Positions 4,840 through 6,054 of a DNA stretch of 6,054 bases are shown here, piece by piece. Origin of the DNA: an uncultured Chloroflexota bacterium (GTDB lineage: Bacteria > Chloroflexota > Anaerolineae > Caldilineales > Caldilineaceae); the NCBI GenBank assembly GCA_903879975.1, contig CAIRNL010000247.1, forward strand, positions 1 through 6,054, in the 5' to 3' direction. How positions within the stretch are numbered: the stretch's first letter is position 1; every line of letters starts with the position of its first letter. Both the position numbers and the translations under genes were made by a program. The notes beneath the pieces are model-generated. The model was not told the origin of the DNA. It ran no database searches and was given only the letters and a program-made list of their open reading frames with translations.

Positions 4840-6054
4840 ATGTCACATCAAATTGTAATTGTCGGCCTGGGTCCCGGTCTCTTTGATCAACTGACCCTTG
4901 CCGTGTGGCAGGCGCTGCAGGCTGCGCCCTGCGTGCTGCTGCGCACCGATCGCCACGCGTGTGTGGAGGAGGTGCGCGCTGGCCTGCCGCCTGGCATCTT
5001 CGTACAAAGCTGTGACGATCTCTACGAGCATCATGCCGAATTCGACGCCGTGTATACAGCGATTGTCGAGCGCGTCCTGGCACTGGCCACAGCGTATGAA
5101 ACCGTAGTCTACGCGGTGCCCGGCCACCCTGCTGTCGGTGAAATCACCACACTGCGCATCCAGGCAGCGGCACAGGCGGCGGGCATCCCCGTCACGATCC
5201 TCGGTGGGCTGAGCTTCGTGGAGCCAAGCTTTGCAGCCGCCGGCGTCGACCCGATGGATGGCGGCCAGATCGTCGACGCCATGCTTGTAGCCCAGCAGCA
5301 TCACCCCAAGGTCGATGTCAACCTGCCGCTGCTACTGGCACAGGTCTATGCGCGCTGGCTGGCATCGGATGTCAAGCTGACACTGCTCAATGCCTACCCT
5401 GCCGGACACACGGTCACGATCGTGCAGGCAGCCGGTTCGCCCCAGCAGCGGCTGACGACGCTGCCCCTGGCCGAGTTGGATCACAGCGACCCTTTCGACC
5501 ACCTGACCAGTGTCTACATACCGCCCCTGCCGCCCCACGCCAGCTTCACTGCGCTACAAGAGCTGGTTGCCCACCTGCGCGCGCCCGAAGGCTGCCCGTG
5601 GGACCGCGAACAGACACTGGAGTCGCTGCGCAGTGACCTGCTGGACGAGTGCGCCGAGTTGCTGGAAGCGATCGACGCCGAGGCAGACGGCAGCGACCAA
5701 AGCGCCGCCATCTGCGAAGAGATCGGCGATGTGCTGCTCTCTGCGACGATGATGACGCAGATCGCTACAGAGGAAGGTCGCTTCCAGATGGGCGACGTCG
5801 TGCGAGGCGTCGTGACCAAACTCATCCGCCGCCATCCGCATGTCTTCGGCGACGTTGCCGTCGACGGCGTCGACCATGTGCTGGCCAACTGGGAGATCAT
5901 CAAAACACAGGAAAAGGCAGAACAAGGCGTGACGCGCGGCCCGCTGGACGGCATCTCCCCCGGACTGCCTGCGCTGGAGAAGGCGCGCAAGCTCCAGTCC
6001 AAAGCGGCAAAGGCCGGTCTGCTCGACCGCGCTGCGCTGGCGCACACCGACCCA
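4840..6054 (+). CDS. mazG: YabN-like methylase/MazG fusion pyrophosphohydrolase (3' partial)
   Basis: The frame runs 405 codons from the ATG at 4840 to the window edge without a stop, so the C-terminus is missing; YabN-type proteins are about 490 residues. The N-terminal part (about 1-225) is a tetrapyrrole-methylase-like domain with GLGPG (9-13) and YAVPGHPAVGE (91-101). The MazG domain follows (about 236-360): GCPWDREQT (251-259), the metal-binding helix motif DECAELLEAID (E270, E273), EEIGDVLL (E294, D297), KLIRRHPHVFGD (327-338) and ANWEIIKTQEKA (359-370). MazG domains hydrolyse nucleoside triphosphates to monophosphate and pyrophosphate using Mg2+, cleaning the pool of unwanted or damaged nucleotides. 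The methylase-like domain has no proven role in this fusion. AAGGA lies 9 bases before the start, inside the end of the upstream membrane-protein gene, showing an operon with a 4-base gap. Confidence 0.93.
   Translation, partial: MSHQIVIVGLGPGLFDQLTLAVWQALQAAPCVLLRTDRHACVEEVRAGLPPGIFVQSCDDLYEHHAEFDAVYTAIVERVLALATAYETVVYAVPGHPAVGEITTLRIQAAAQAAGIPVTILGGLSFVEPSFAAAGVDPMDGGQIVDAMLVAQQHHPKVDVNLPLLLAQVYARWLASDVKLTLLNAYPAGHTVTIVQAAGSPQQRLTTLPLAELDHSDPFDHLTSVYIPPLPPHASFTALQELVAHLRAPEGCPWDREQTLESLRSDLLDECAELLEAIDAEADGSDQSAAICEEIGDVLLSATMMTQIATEEGRFQMGDVVRGVVTKLIRRHPHVFGDVAVDGVDHVLANWEIIKTQEKAEQGVTRGPLDGISPGLPALEKARKLQSKAAKAGLLDRAALAHTDP

Overview
The window is a GC-rich bacterial chromosomal segment that looks like ordinary housekeeping DNA. 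The RecA sequence (N-terminal block [17 protein letters not shown]), a lysA with an LFPIT leader block and a YabN-like methylase/MazG fusion together suggest a member of the Chloroflexota, perhaps an Anaerolineae/Caldilineae-type lineage. That assignment is inference from protein flavour, not from a search.

Left part (1-1700). recA lies on the minus strand. Its control signals are unusually readable: a sigma70-type promoter (1641-1669) whose spacer holds a GAAC-N4-GTGC SOS-like box, a strong ribosome binding site in front of the ATG at 1517, and a long perfect-palindrome intrinsic terminator (352-384). Downstream of the terminator, in a stretch with no convincing gene, sits the most interesting object of the window: a 166-bp element (60-225) with 18-bp terminal inverted repeats (17/18 matching), exactly bracketed by a 10-bp direct repeat. 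This is the signature of a MITE-like, non-autonomous insertion with its target-site duplication. I recognise nothing in 1-49 or 236-351.

Middle part (1700-3850). Divergent from recA, a promoter with consensus -35 and -10 hexamers (1739-1766) faces a roughly 140-base untranslated leader and then a 96-residue soluble helical protein of unknown function (1915-2205). This converges on lysA (diaminopimelate decarboxylase, last step of lysine biosynthesis) on the minus strand. The lysA leader contains two good hairpins but no lysine riboswitch that I can recognise.

Right part (3844-6054). A 37-residue single-span membrane protein is encoded on the minus strand behind an extended -10 promoter. On the plus strand comes a 48-codon remnant of a short-chain dehydrogenase that keeps its strong ribosome binding site. 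It is followed by a four-span membrane protein and, 4 bases later, by a YabN/MazG-type nucleotide pyrophosphohydrolase that runs off the window. The last two genes form an operon, and the remnant may supply its leader.

I see no defence system, CRISPR array, tRNA or rRNA here. The main points worth a second look are the MITE-like element, the SOS-type recA promoter, the strong promoter with the long leader, the tiny membrane protein and the truncated dehydrogenase.
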